Source: Muraenolepis orangiensis (lineage: Eukaryota; Chordata; Actinopteri; Gadiformes; Muraenolepididae). From it: 64,000 nt of DNA. Made by a program: the position numbers and the translations under genes. Position 1 is the stretch's first letter. Each line of letters opens with the position of its first letter. The DNA is taken from positions 4,269,351-4,333,350 of the forward strand of contig CM051002.1 in assembly GCA_027704905.1 (NCBI GenBank). The letters run 5' to 3'. Shown one piece after another: positions 49,607 to 61,621 of this stretch. The notes under the pieces were generated by a model, which saw only the letters and a program-made list of their open reading frames with translations, was not told the DNA's origin and searched no databases.

Positions 49607-50317
49607 CCATGTGATGAAACAAACTGTTGATCCCAATGATGGATGGAAACAATCTGATGAGACAGATGAGACAAAGGACGTGTAAGGGGAGAAAGTTTGC
49701 CGAACCACAGCAAGAGGCTCTCATCGCTGATATGGTCATAAAAAATGCCCTCCGACTGAGTGAAATACAGTAGTTGTTGACAATGCAAATGCTCCACCGT
49801 TACCCGTGTCCTCCAACGAATGAAGCAAGTGTACACAGTACACCCCTTTAAGCACAGCTTAGAAACAGGGACAAAGCTCTACCATGTCAGTATGTGTCAG
49901 TAAACAGTATCTACAGTTAGTGTGAGTGAGTGTACTGTACACTCAGACACTTACAGGGCTTGTGCTTGCAGTACCATGCTACCTTGCTGGCCCACTGTTA
50001 CCGTAAACTGCACTATATTACAGTATGCATGGGAATAAGGAGTGTATACAAAATGCCCTGTTGCCGAATTCTGTCTTTCTTTATCACTTACTAAAGTAGA
50101 AAATGTTAGTAAGTTTAGGAAGTTTCATAAAGAGTGTGTTTGAATTGGATTCAATGCAAAGGCCTCATGAATACATGTTTGTAGGTGAAGCAGGGTTCAA
50201 TCTGGCGAAGAGGGAGGTGGGAACAAAACTTGCCAACAACAATTTCCAAAGTCCCTGGAAAGCATGGGGGCAACGTAAGTATTATGTGTTGGGGGGGGAT
50301 AGATAAAGATCTGACAC
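49607..50317. other. No gene; satellite remnant at the left edge
   Basis: The first 30 bp resemble the 55-bp satellite; the rest is unique-looking. Confidence 0.5.
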
Positions 50318-50394
50318 ACACACACGCGCATGCACGCACACACACAGACACAGACACAGACACACACACACACACACATATGCACACACGCACA
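50318..50394. repeat. Imperfect (CA)n microsatellite
   Basis: CACACA with GCGCATGCACGC and CAGACA variants. Confidence 0.9.
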
Positions 50395-50850
50395 GACACC
50401 CAATGCTATTATAAGGTAATATTAACAGAAATCAGGGGTGACATTGTTTTATTGCCACAGAGAGCTGCGAGACATTTGCAGATGCACAAATGTCACCCAA
50501 ATGAATGGATTATGACCATCACCGGGGACCTAACATGCTGTGCTTCATGGACTCCCCAGAGGAGAGTGTTTTAAATGTAATTCTTATCGGGCGAAAAGGT
50601 GGAGAAGAAGTGTCAGTGAAATCCTTCATGTACAGAAACACAAATTACCTGTATTGAACACGAGGAATCACAAGGATTTCCACAGAGTGGGGGAGACATA
50701 AACCAATAGACAGCATCAGGCTTTCTCACGACCGTGTTCTCAGACACATTCACAGCAGCACAAATCATATTCCCAGCCAGGAATATAGTACATGAATAAA
50801 AATCACTTTACATGAAAATATTTGATACCACGCACAACGTTGTGTGCAGA
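50395..50850. other. No gene seen
   Basis: Unique-looking. Confidence 0.5.
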
Positions 50851-50868
50851 CACACACACACACACACA

Positions 50869-50935
<67 letters not shown>
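50851..50935. repeat. (CA)n microsatellite
   Basis: About 40 CA units with one CAGACA break. Confidence 0.95.
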
Positions 50936-50936
<1 letters not shown>

Positions 50937-52489
50937 GATGCATGAGTGTCCACAAACACAGCCATTCCCAATAATCTCCACACCAACAAAATAAATCATT
51001 ATAATTCCATCTATGGTGTTTGAATGCCGTTTAATGCAGCCTCGATAAAATTGCAAATCTGATTTGGGGGGGAAGGATCTTCATTATTTCTGTCTCGCGT
51101 GACAAGTGTTTATTGTTGCTCCCGGGCCGATTGAAGGTTACCTGCACCATTGCCTACAATCCTGGTACCGCGTTGATGGCCAAAATTTAGAGGCAATCAA
51201 TCAAGCTTTGTCTGGCCAAACAAAGCCTGTCTTGGAGTTTATGGAAATCGAAAAATGATCTTTTGCAGACACACACACACAAGGGAAATACGTCACAGCC
51301 TTGGGGCTTCTGCATGGTTTAAATACAGCCAGGTGTGTCTCATTATTGATTTCCCTCTGATGCCGGCGGTTGCAGCTGTACAGCGATGGAGCTGAATAAC
51401 AGAGAACTCACTTCACCTTTTTGTCGCCACAACCTCAGCTGACTTACATTTTTTCTCACTCACGCACAACAAAATAGGCGACGGCATGCGAACATACAAG
51501 AGCTCGCTCTCCGGGGCAATTTGTACACAATTTAGTGTGTGTCGTGGTAAGGTCAAACGCGCTTAACAAGAAATGAAAAATATATATAAATAAGTGAGAA
51601 ATATTGTGCCTTGACAGTAATAAAAATGTGGTAACACAAATTTTACATTTTTGGACTGTTTCTAGTTTAGGTGATTTGTCTACTGCTACCGATGTGTCCA
51701 GATATTGCCCAAAATGTTGCAGACATGAAGCACAATCTATATTTATATATGTATATAAATATATACTTCATGCAATTTGACTGGATTCAAATCCAAATTT
51801 TTTATTTCCTTAAAAGCCTGGTTAGGGAATGTTCAGAAAGCTAAAGTAAAGCTAAAGAAAGCTAAGTAAATAGCCTTTAACTTATGGTGGATTGATTCCT
51901 CTCATGGACATTTAATGTTTTATGGTGTGTACACATCATTGACTTTTTAAAAAGAGTGGGAGTCCCAAGTGCTTACAACACTGTATTTGCGATATAGGTA
52001 ATGAAGGTTGTTTAGTCTCCACAGGTTGATATGTGCAAATTGTATATTTCCCATTTGGAGCCCAGCGCTTTGTAGCACCGTCCTTCTTTGCCAGAAACCG
52101 GTAGTTTGCAGAGAATGTATTTCACATAGAATCACTATTTTAGTCTCGCTGACTCTCCGCCAGTGCTGAATGCCCTTTACACTTCATCAATTAGCCAGGA
52201 CATGTTATGGGCCATTTATACTTGGCTCAAGCTATTTAAATTATCAATGGAGGCACTAACAGGGATTGGCCCATGGGCGGCAGGTAGAGCGGTGGTGGTA
52301 GAGGATTATTATTATTATATAATTATTATTATTAACAGGGATTTGCCCTCCAAGACGAGCTCTGCTTGTCAGTGAGTTAGCCGGCCATTCACGGAGGAAA
52401 CACCGGGAGCCTTGTCAGGCAAGACAGAGAGAGTGATCAATGTCATTCCTGTCTTTGCCTGGAATTCAAAGGAGAAGAACAGAGCAGTG
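50936..52489. other. No gene; 51040-51540 possible conserved non-coding DNA
   Basis: 51040-51540 is free of known repeats with even composition and clustered binding-site-like cores (GCGTGACAAGTGTTTATTG, GGCAATCAATCAAGCTTTG, CGAAAAATGATC). The remainder is AT-rich with an ATT repeat (52308-52335). No exon recognised. Confidence 0.25.
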
Positions 52490-52722
52490 GTATTTGTGCA
52501 CTTTAAATGCTTTTAAATCTTTTTGCACAATTCAACACATGTACAAATCATCCATCAGTCACTTTATATTTATTTTTGTGTTCATTTTTATTGTATATAG
52601 TATTTTTATAGTATTGTTTTAGAAATGCATACTGCTGGAGGGGACAGGGAGTAAGCATCCCATTGTACTTGGCCAATACAAATCTTGTATTTTGTATATT
52701 GTACCTTGTATCTTGAATCAAT
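52490..52722 (+). mobile_element. LINE 3' tail (subfamily c), uninterrupted reference copy
   Basis: GTGCACTTTAAATGC, TTTTTGCACAATTCAACAC, ATCCATCAGTCACTTTATA, CATACTGCTGGAGGGGACAG, GGAGTAAGCATCCCATTGTA, then CAATACAAATCTTGTATTTT. It shows the empty site for the hAT insertion at 1649. Confidence 0.65.
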
Positions 52723-53689
52723 GCATTCTATAAGATCACCAGCCACCTGTTGTTTCTTTGAATTTCTTCTGACAATCCATGCGATGGCCCAGGGAGAATT
52801 AAGTATAGATCGTCTATTGGTGTGGTGGGATCTCAGCAGGAGAGTGGAAGCACTGACTCACTGGTCTCCATAGGGAGAAGACATTCCTGCAGTGAAGGTG
52901 ATTGATTGACAACCTCGGGGGAACTTGCTCACTTCAGAGGTTTTTTGTCTGCACTGCGTTATCGACCTATCGGGCTGAGCTTTGCGGACAAAGCTCTCTG
53001 TTTATAGGTCAATCTATGTCCCCATCCTCATCTGTGGTCAGGAGTCTGGTCATGGTTGAGCATGAGAATGACAGGTGAGAAATCCCAGGTTGGTATCTGC
53101 TTCCTCTCTGGATCCTCCCGATCCAGAGAGGCAGCAGTCTGATGCTCACACGGCTCTGGTGCAGGACAGGACCAATACTGCATTCATATGGAGAAATCGG
53201 GGAAGTGAAAAGAATTGCAGATATTCAGACTTGATATTGTTCCACATATATAGGAGATTGGGAAGGGCTGGGAGGACGTGGCGTACGGCCCCGTTGGAAA
53301 TATGTTATCCGGCAAAAAAGAAAAAACATTGGGTGGGATGTGATGATGTGGCATGATTGTTAATTGTTTTTTTTAAACTGGAACAAATCACACAATGGTG
53401 AAAACCTGAAGCCAATACATAAACAATAAAGTTGTTTTTAAAATGTTTTATTTGTTTAGCACAATTTTCATGCTCTTAGCATATTTGTGCTCAGGGAAAA
53501 CTCTGCTTCTGTGTTTAAAACGATGGAGGCACAACTACCTAGGAGAGGTGTACGAGGTAGAGGAAGAGGAAGAAGAAGGGTGAATATTTGAAATTGAATA
53601 CAAGTGAGTATTTTGTATTTTGTTCCAAAATTGCAATTTTGAAAAAGGATTGTTAGGTTCTGATTGCCCGGTAAAAAAAAAAAAAAGCA
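52723..53689. other. No gene; small perfect hairpin
   Basis: Unique-looking. Arms CCTCTCTGGAT (53103-53113) and ATCCAGAGAGG (53121-53131) form a perfect 11-bp stem with a 7-nt loop. An A run of 14 stands at 53672, just before the Rex3 element. Confidence 0.5.
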
Positions 53690-53819
53690 ACGTGGCCACT
53701 TCTCCTTCCCGCGGACCCACCACCTACGGGAAGAACCGCTGGGGTCGAGTGCACTGCCAGTTAGGTGGCAGTGAAGGCAGGGGGCATCGACTGACCAAAC
53801 CCAGCCAACAGAGACGTGG

Positions 53820-56327
53820 AATGTCACCTCTCTGGGGGGGAAGGAGCCTGAGCTTGTGCGGGAGGTGGAGCTCTACCAATTAGATCTGGTGGGGCTTACC
53901 TCTACGCACAGCACTGGTTCTGGAACTAAACTCCTGGATTGGGGTTGGACTCTTTCCTTCTCTGGAGTTGCTCAGGGTGTGAGGCGCCGGGCGGGTGTGG
54001 GGATACTCACAAGTCCCCGGCTGAGTGCCGCTTTGTTGGAGTTTACCCCGGTGGACAAGAGGGTCGCCTCCTTACGCCTTAGGGTCATGGGAGGGAAAAC
54101 TCTGATTGTTTGTGCCTATGCACCAAACAACAGTTTGGAATATCCCACCTTCTTGCACACCCTGGATGGAGTCCTGCATGGGGCTCCTGAAGGGGACTCT
54201 ATAGTCCTCCTGGGAGACTTCAACGCACACGTGGGTAACGATGGGGAAACTTGGAGGGGTGTGTTGGGGATGAACGGCCTACCTGATCTGAACCGGAGTG
54301 GGGTTTTGTTATTGGATTTCTGTGGATTTTCTATGGATTGGCCATAGAAAATGGGAGACCTTTTATTCCCACCTCCGGCAGAATTTTTTCGGCATCTCTG
54401 TGGAGGCTGGGGGCATTGAGCCAGAGTGGTCTTTGTTTCAAAGCTTCTATTGCCGAAGCTGCGGTTGAGAGCTGTGGCCTCAAGGTCATTGGTGCCTCAA
54501 GGGGCGGCAACCCTTGGACTTCGTGGTAGACACAGGTGATCAGGGAAGCCGTCCGGCTGAAGAAGGAGGCCTTCCGGGTTATGTTAGCCTGTGAGACTCC
54601 GGACTCAGTTGCGAGGTATCGACAGGCCAAGAGGACGGCAGCCTCGGCTGTAGCGGAGGCAAAGCAGCGGGTGTGGGAGGAATTCGGAGAAGCCATGGAG
54701 AAGGACTTTCAGTCGGCACCAAAGCGTTTCTGGCAAACAATCCGGCGCCTCAGGAGGGGGAAGCGTGGGTCCATCCAAGCTGTGTACAGTAAGGGTGGGA
54801 CATTGCTGACCTCAACTGAGGAGGTGATCGGGCGGTGGAAAGAACACTTTGAGGAACTTCTTAACCCAACTACACCCTCAACCGTAGAGACAGAGCTGGA
54901 GGATGAAGGACGGCAAACATCAATCTCCCTGGAGGAAGTCACTGCGGGAGTCAAACATCTCCGCAGTGGTAAAGCCCCAAGGGTTGATGAGATCCGTCCA
55001 GAAATGCTAAAGGCTCTGAGTGTTGAGGGGCTGTCATGGATGACACGTCTTTTCAACATTGCATGGAAGTCTGGGACAGTGCTTGAGGAGTGGAAAACGG
55101 GGGTGGTGGTACCCCTGTTCAAAAAGGGTGACCAGAGGGTGTGTGCCAATTACAGGGGTATCACATTACTTAGCCTCCCTGGGAAAGTCTACTCCAAGGT
55201 GCTGGAAAGGAGGGTTCGGCCGATAGCCGAACCTCAGATTGAAGAGGAACAATGCAGCTTTTCACTCTTGCAAGGATCCTGAAGGGGGCTTGGGAGTATG
55301 CCCATCCGGTCTACATGTGTTTTGTGGATTTGGAGAAGGCATATGATCGGGTCCCTCTGGAAATACTGTGGGGGGTGCTGCGGGAGTATGGGGTACGGGG
55401 GTCATTATTGAGGGCCATCCAATCTCTGTACACCCAAAGCAAGAGCTGTGTCCGGATTCTCTGTAGTAAGTCGGACCTGTTCTCAGTGGGTGTTGGCCTC
55501 CGCCAGGGCTGCGCTTTGTCACACATCCTGTTTGTGATTTTCATGGACAGGATTTCAAGGCGTAGTCATGGAGGGGAGGGGTTTCAGTATGGTGGGTTCA
55601 GGATTGAATCGCTGCTGTTTGCAGATGATGTGCTCCTGTTTGCGACATCCGTATGTGACCATCAGCACTCACTGGATCGGTTTGCAGCGGAGTGTGAAGC
55701 GGCTGGGATGAGGATCAGCACCTCCAAATCTGAGGCCATGGTTCTTAGCAGGAAACCGGTAGATTGTCTACTCTCGGGGTCTTGTTCTCGAGTGAGGGGA
55801 GGATGGAGCGTGAGATCGACTGGATAATAGGTGCAGCGGGAGCGGTATTGGGTGCACTTTGGCGCACCATTGTAACCAAAATAGAACTGAGCCAGAAGAC
55901 AAAGCTCTCGATCTACCGATCAGTCTTCGTTCCCACCCTCACCTATGGCCATGAACAATGGGTAATGACCGAAAGGACGAGATCGCGAATACAAGCGGCC
56001 GAATTGAGGGATAGGGTGAGAAGCTCAGTTACTCATGAGAGACTCGGAGTAGAGCCGCTGCTCCTTCGTCTAGAAAGGAGCCAGTTGAGGTGGTTCGGGT
56101 ATCTAGTAAGGATGCTTCCTGGTCGCCTCCCAAGGGAGGTTTTCCAGGCACATCCAACTGGGAAGAGACCACGGGGCAGACCAAGGTACAGGTGGGGTGA
56201 TTACATCTCCACACTGGCCTGGGAACGCCTCGGGATCCCCCAGTCTGAGCTAGTCGATGTTGCCAGGGAGAGGGAAGTTTGGAGTCCCCTGCTGAAGCTG
56301 CTACCTCCGCGACCCGATTACAGATAA
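53820..56327 (+). pseudogene. RTE LINE ORF: endonuclease and reverse transcriptase
   Basis: Endonuclease: GMSPLW region in another frame, then ELYQLDLVGLTSTHSTGSG, RRRAGVGILTSP, VASLRLRVMGGKTLIVCAYA, DSIVLLGDFNAHVGND; it stops after FCGFSMDWP, losing the DFVVVS and DHHLV blocks. Reverse transcriptase: VIREAVRLKKEAFRVM, RFWQTIRRLRRGKRG, LRSGKAPRVDEIRPEML, VVVPLFKKGDQRVCANYRGI, motif A CFVDLEKAYDRVP, motif B GLRQGCALSHILF, motif C SLLFADDVLLFA. A frameshift near 55250 removes the GFRPGR region, and another near 55780 precedes LGVLFSSEGRMER. C-terminal domain ends LLPPRPDYR. Compared with the 33.9 kb copy it lacks 11 residues (MSFLRRVAGIS) in frame. Confidence 0.9.
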
Positions 56328-56334
56328 GTGGCAG

Positions 56335-56386
56335 AAGATGGATGGATGGATGGATGGATGGATGGATGGATGGATGGATGGATGGA
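56335..56386. repeat. (GGAT)n LINE tail
   Basis: About 12 units of GGAT at the 3' end of the Rex3-type element. Confidence 0.95.
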
Positions 56387-56388
56387 GG

Positions 56389-56652
56389 TTAAGATTGCAT
56401 AGTTTTATTTTGACATAGAAGTGATATAATCAGCTCCAGTGTTGTGTGTCTTATGTGGCTTTGGTTTAGAGCCACATTTCACAAATAGTGTGAAAGCCAA
56501 TCTGAGTCATTTCACTGTGGCCTCAGTTGTCCGGACCATTAGGGATGAGAATAGGTAAGTAACCACTTAAGCAATTCTTCTGTACTCTCTACTGCAACTA
56601 CAGCAATATTACTTCATCTGTGGTAGGTACTGAGAGTGCTGAAAATCTACAG
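56389..56652. other. No gene seen
   Basis: Short unique spacer. Confidence 0.5.
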
Positions 56653-57739
56653 CAAGGGTGCCCAACCTTTTTTGAACCAAGAGCTACTTTTAAAGTTGCC
56701 AGTCTGCTGAGATCTACCAGTCCAAATAGAGAGGCGTAGCCATTACTGACAGCCTACCTGCATGTTTTACTGTGAGGGGAGGGTGGAAAATACATACCAG
56801 AAGTAAACAAAGACGTGCAACGGGAAAGTGTTCCCACGGGAAACAAAACTTAAAATATTAAATGAAACAATCTCATCTCTTAAAATTCAGAACTTTATTA
56901 TGAATTAAACATTTACAAACGTATAATTATTTATTCACATGTTTAACTCTGTTACATATGCACGCAACGAACAGAAGAGCATACCAGATGTATTTTCTAC
57001 CTTAGTGGGACCTCTGGCACTGGGAGGAGGACACTAGCTTCTCGTAGTCAGGGCAGTAGGAGCTGGTTACAAGCCGTATGCAGGCCACAAGGTGGTCCTC
57101 AGTCATCGTAGATCTGTACTTGGTTTTGATGATCTTTATGTGAGAGAATGCAGACTCACACAAATAGGTGGACCCAAAAAGTTCTGTCAAGTTCAAGGCA
57201 CATCTTCTGAGGTTGGGATACTTTTGTTCCAAGAGCAGGTTCCAGAACTGTCCACTGGTGCCAGGTGTTGTGCTGGATTTGATTTCGATGTAATTTGAGA
57301 GTGTGAGAATCTCATTCTCAACAGCAGAGCTATCCAGGTCGAACAGTGAATTGACTTTGGAGACAATCTCATCCACATCAATACTTCCACCAAATGGAAA
57401 ACACAGATAGCTGGCAATGGGTTCAATGGATGAAAAGTCAGTAAAACAGCTCTCAAATTCTGTCAAGATGCTCTGAACTTGCTCTTCATACCGTGTACTG
57501 TCAAGCTGCTTGACGTCTTTGCTCTGACGTTGAAGTTCGGCCTGCATGTGAGGAAAGTTGCGCAGGTCACAGCGCTGCAGCCTACTGAACAGCAGTTTTA
57601 GCTTGCTTTTAAATGTGTTCACTGAACTGATCATGTTAATTACATTTGTATCCTTACCCTGAAGCTCTGAATTAAGCTCATTGAGCAGGACAGTGAGATC
57701 TGTAAGGAACGATAAATCCAAAAGCCACTGGTGGTCAGA
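56653..57739 (-). mobile_element. hAT element remnant, cut by a LINE
   Basis: The end CAAGGGTGCCCAACCTTTTT followed by GAACCAAGAGCTACTTTTAA is a standard-looking hAT terminus. About 350 bp of non-coding sequence follow, then the 3' part of a transposase on the minus strand up to 57739, where LINE sequence begins. The 5' part of the element was not found beyond the LINEs. Confidence 0.8.
57002..57739 (-). pseudogene. hAT transposase C-terminal half (GTF2IRD2/ZBED-like family)
   Basis: About 245 residues, open throughout: ISDHQWLLDLSFLTDLTVLL, NELNSELQGKDTNVINMIS, LKLLFSRLQRCDLRNFPHM, then a middle section with FPFGGSIDVDEI, and the hAT dimerisation region YPNLRRCALNLTELFGSTYL, CESAFSHIKIIKTKYRSTM and TEDHLVACIRL, ending SSSQCQRSH. 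The catalytic residues in the first half and the zinc finger are missing because the LINE begins at 57740. Domesticated host relatives exist in vertebrates, but the broken context here speaks for a plain transposon fossil. Confidence 0.85.
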
Positions 57740-58105
57740 GATTGTAGAGAGCGTCCTGACGAGTGGCATGACTGTGTGGGACGGCAACACAACTGCACAG
57801 GACAAGAAAGCCATCCAGAGGGTCGTGAGGATGGCAGAGAATATCATCATGTGTGCACGTCTATGCATTGAGGAGATCTGTACGACCAGATGTCGGAAGA
57901 AGGCCATCATAAAGAAATGAAACCACCCCGGGCACCATTTTTTCTCCCCCCCTACCGTCTGGTTGCCGGTTGCACAGCATCTACACAAGGATTACCAGGT
58001 TTAAGGATATTTTTAATCCACAGGCATTGCGCCTACTGAACTGTTAGGAGTGCTGCCACTTTCACTTTCATAACATTGTCATTATCATTACACTTACATA
58101 CTTTG
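57740..58105 (+). mobile_element. CR1/Rex1-type LINE (subfamily c), 5'-truncated
   Basis: Starts within the thumb region (VESVLTSGMTVWDGNTTAQD, KKAIQRVVRMAENII), runs through a degraded C-terminal end, then AACTGTTAGGAGTGCTGCC and TACTTTGCTGGACTTTTAT. The rest of its 3' UTR is missing because another LINE begins there. Confidence 0.8.
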
Positions 58106-59492
58106 CTGGACTTTTATCGCGACTATCTTTGTTCAGGAAGTTAGCAGCACGTTCAATTATAACTTTTGCACACTTCTGGAGATCAGATCGACAGTCGCTT
58201 GCCGCCTACCGGACTTTTTTCATTCTTTCGACTCGGACGTCCCGCCCAAATTCACAGCTGGATTATCTCCGACCATCTTGGGAACGATTACACACAAGCG
58301 TCGCAGGAAGAAGTGAGGGAAGCGAGCCGGTGTGCTAGTCAGGCTGAGATGTCGATCCGATCGCCCCCCACTACCCACCATTCTACTGGCTAATGTACTG
58401 TAATGTAGTCTCTGGACAATAAGTTAAGCGAGCTACAGGCTCATATTCAATTCCACTGGGAAACTAAGGACAACTGTATCATCTGCCTTACGGAGACATG
58501 GATGTCGGAGGGGGTTACCGACGCAGCTATCGAGCCGACAGGATTTTCTGTCCACCGGGCGGACAGAACAAAGGCTCTCTCCGGGTATGTCTCATGATAA
58601 ACAGATCTTGGTGCAACCAAAGTCATGTACATCCCCTCAAGTCTTTCTGTTCCCTGGACCTGGAGTACCTGATGCTTATGTGCCGTCCATACTGGCTACC
58701 TCGGGAGTTTACAGCGGTAACTGTGACCGCTGTTTGCATTCCCCCACAAGCCAGCATGGACACAGCGCTGAAGGAACAGTATGGGGCAATCAGCGAACAG
58801 GAGTCGGCACCACACACGTGGTGAAAAGGGCCCAACAACGCCTGTATTTCCTCAGGCATCTGAGGAAATTCAGCATGGGCCCCCAAATCCTGAGAACATT
58901 CTATACCGGCACCATCGAGAGTGTTCTTACAGGGTGTATCACCGCCTGGCACGGGAACTGCACCGCACTCGAGTGCAGAGCGCTTAAAAGGGTGGTGCGG
59001 ACAGCCCAGTATATCATTGGAGGTGAGCTCCCCTCCCTCCTGGATATATACAACCAGCGGTGCGTGGCCAAGGCCAAACGCATCATAAAAGACATTGCCC
59101 ACCCCAGCCACAAACTGTATTCAATTTTACCAGTCAGGCAGACGATACCGCAGTATCAAGTGCCGTACAAATAGACTCAGAGATAGCTTCCACAGTCAGG
59201 CCATCAGGCTGCTGAACAAGGGCGTATAGCATATAACAATGTATATTTTATTACGTTGATTTATATATACACATTGCTCTTTTTCTGTGCCGATATATTG
59301 CATTTTATAAATTGCATTTTTTGTTTTATCTATTTTATTCTATTCAGTTTTATTCAATTTTTATCAATTTTTATCTTATTTTTATAATTGCTGTCTGTCG
59401 TCGGGTATTGCACATAATATTTTCACTCACTGCTTTATACTCACTTATACGTGTAACCTGTGAAGTGACAATAAACTTGACTTGACTTGACT
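58106..59492 (+). mobile_element. CR1/Rex1-type LINE (subfamily b), internally deleted, both ends present
   Basis: Has a 5' UTR-like leader (58130-58400), the first part of the endonuclease (SLDNKLSELQAHIQFHWETK, IICLTETWMSEGVTDAAIEP, TGFSVHRADRTK), and, after frameshifts, ALKEQYGAISEQES. At about 58808 it jumps to the reverse-transcriptase thumb (HVVKRAQQRLYFLRHLRKF, GTIESVLTGCITAWHGNCTA, AQYIIGGELPSLLDIYNQR). The 3' UTR ends GTGACAATAAACTTGACTTG and ACTTGACT. The whole catalytic core is gone. Both breakpoints lie at GCACACC-like sequence in the intact relatives. Confidence 0.85.
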
Positions 59493-61621
59493 CATGCAGT
59501 ACATTGAGAGGTTGTTTCTGAAGCTCAGCACTGTTATTATTTCTTAGTTATTTTTTTTTTATTAGTTATTTTTGAGACTTACTGATGGCAGAACAACAGA
59601 TAACAGTCAGGGAAAGACTGGGACCAAAATTAGTTCTGGAACTTTTTCACCCAGGACAAGGCCCACAATGAACCGTGTTTGTAAATGACAGAGTGCCAAC
59701 ACAACTCGGCCCTGAGCTCAGTGCATGTTGCTTTTGTCTGCGTACGTGACAATTATATACAATGTCATATTATTGAAAATTGTAATATTAATTGATGTCA
59801 GTAATCCTCCCAAATCTGCATGTGAGTTATTGTCGTGCTGTTTGCAGTTTGTGGATTATTCTAGTTTGACAGCACATAATTGTCCTGTTCCTGGGGTTTT
59901 ACAACGTTTGTGAATTTGTTTGCGTATTATAGACATTGTCCTGCATTTTCATTTGCCAATCAAACGTCTGCAAGGATAATGTTTTCGATGGTAAATCTAA
60001 TATGTCTGGCCATTTCAATGGGGTCCAAGCATTGAAAGTGTTGTGCACAGGGCACACTGTATGTCTATTTCAGTAGCCACACATTGAACCCTGCCCTACA
60101 GGGGGTAGTGAGGCAAGTGAGGTTAGTTGCTGAGGTTAGTTGAATTACACTTTGTCAAAGGAATTTCTTGCCTGGCTCCAGACCTTTGAATCCACCTACT
60201 CCACTGATTCAAGTCTGGCATCGAAAAATGAAACAGCAATCTAACAGCAATCCATTCTATGAGCCGCACAAGGGGACAAATGATAAGCCAATCAGCGCTA
60301 TAGGCAGGACTTATGCAGTTGTCAGTGCGAAGTGTAACATACCTTGACATCCAAACTCGCACTCTTCAACTGCTTTGAAGGCATTTATTCAAAAGGGGAA
60401 AATGTTTTCTCCCCACTGGATTTGGAAAGATTCTCATCTACCAACTTACTAGTGTCTTAAAATGAAGTTAGATTCAGGTGGATGCGGCCTCTCTTGATTG
60501 GTTCAGGAAAATCAGAACCCTCCCCCATAGGAATCGTTTACAGTGGAGGCAAAGTCAGACTGAAGATGGAAGTGGAGAGTAACGAGTTGACAATTATGTC
60601 AACTTATGTGTGATATCAGGCTAAGGTAAAGTTTGTGCGAGAATCATCAAAATGCAAACGTTTGTTTCAGTCACTTAAAAGGTGGTGTTAAATGTCTTGG
60701 GGTTATGTCCTACTGATGGTGCAGCCACACTAATGCCATGTCACCAGTTATCTTAGCCTACACAACTCTTACAATGTTTGAGACAGACCAAGACATCTTT
60801 TCAGCTTGGTGTGCAGAGAGGTTATTTTTGGGCCTTCAGCGACTCAAGCACAACAACCACAAGGTTCTTTGGCAACATATGCAAACAGAACAAAAAATCA
60901 AGGTCCTTTGGCAACAGAACGTATCAATCTGGAAATGCCAGCAACGACACACTCAAAGCCCTACTTAACCCCAAACAGTGCTTCTCTCACTCAGGAGAAG
61001 CACTGTGGAGACTTCAGTTCGTTAAACTAAAGTCTATGAACTTAGGACAAAGATTTGACCAAGAGGGAATGTGAGTGGCTGCCAAGAGAGAAGCCACGCT
61101 AATCACAGCTTCAATTCATAGTTTTCAATCATTTGACTGGCAGGGAGCCCTGGAGACAAAAGAGGGTTGGAAGTAAGATCTTAAAGATACAAGCAAGCAA
61201 TGAATGAATTTATCTTAAAATTATCTTGAATCTTAAAGCAAAGAATTCGACTGTGACTGTGTTCTTGCCTAATATGAGCATATGTATTTGCTTTAAACAT
61301 ATTTGCAGATTTGATCATCTGCAGATCCTCATTGGAATGCAGAATAATACACAGAATAATAAACTGACTATATTTTGAAGAGGAAGTAGCGTGATGCTGA
61401 CTACCAGGTACCATTTGATTAGATTTTCCTATGCATTTATTTATTTATTTCTTTACTTTCACACTTTGTATTTATTTTTATTGTTTATATGTTTCATTTA
61501 GCCATTACTCATGTGAATTCTTTCCTCTTGAATTTATTTCTGTCACGAGAGACAGAGTTTAGAGTTTTCTCTGATTAATCTTTCACCCAATTGATTATAT
61601 ATTTTCCTCTTCTTCACAGCA
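59493..61621. other. No gene; one perfect hairpin
   Basis: Over 2 kb of unique-looking AT-rich DNA. Arms ACAGTGCTTCTC (60975-60986) and GAGAAGCACTGT (60995-61006) form a perfect 12-bp stem with an 8-nt loop. No reading frame with convincing protein features. Confidence 0.5.

Larger units (their letters stand above)
53690..56388 (+). mobile_element. Rex3/RTE-type LINE, nearly full-length but degenerate
   Basis: Starts with a GC-rich leader (ACGGGAAGAACCGCTGGGG, GGTGGCAGTGAAGGCAGGG), then endonuclease, reverse transcriptase and C-terminal domain, and ends in GGATGGATGG repeats (56335-56386), the tail type described for Rex3. It matches the two minus-strand fragments at 21.4 and 33.9 kb. Left flank AGGTTCTGATTGC (53658) and right flank AGGTTAAGATTGC (56387) are similar and could be a worn target duplication. 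Confidence 0.92.

Noticed and set aside
53658..56400. Definite target duplication of the long Rex3-type element (AGGTTCTGATTGC and AGGTTAAGATTGC)
   Set aside because: Two mismatches in 13 and unclear element start; kept only as a remark, not as a finding.
57002..57739. Domesticated host gene derived from a hAT transposase (GTF2IRD2/ZBED-like)
   Set aside because: Only the C-terminal half is present, the upstream part is replaced by LINE sequence, and a transposon-type terminus lies close by.
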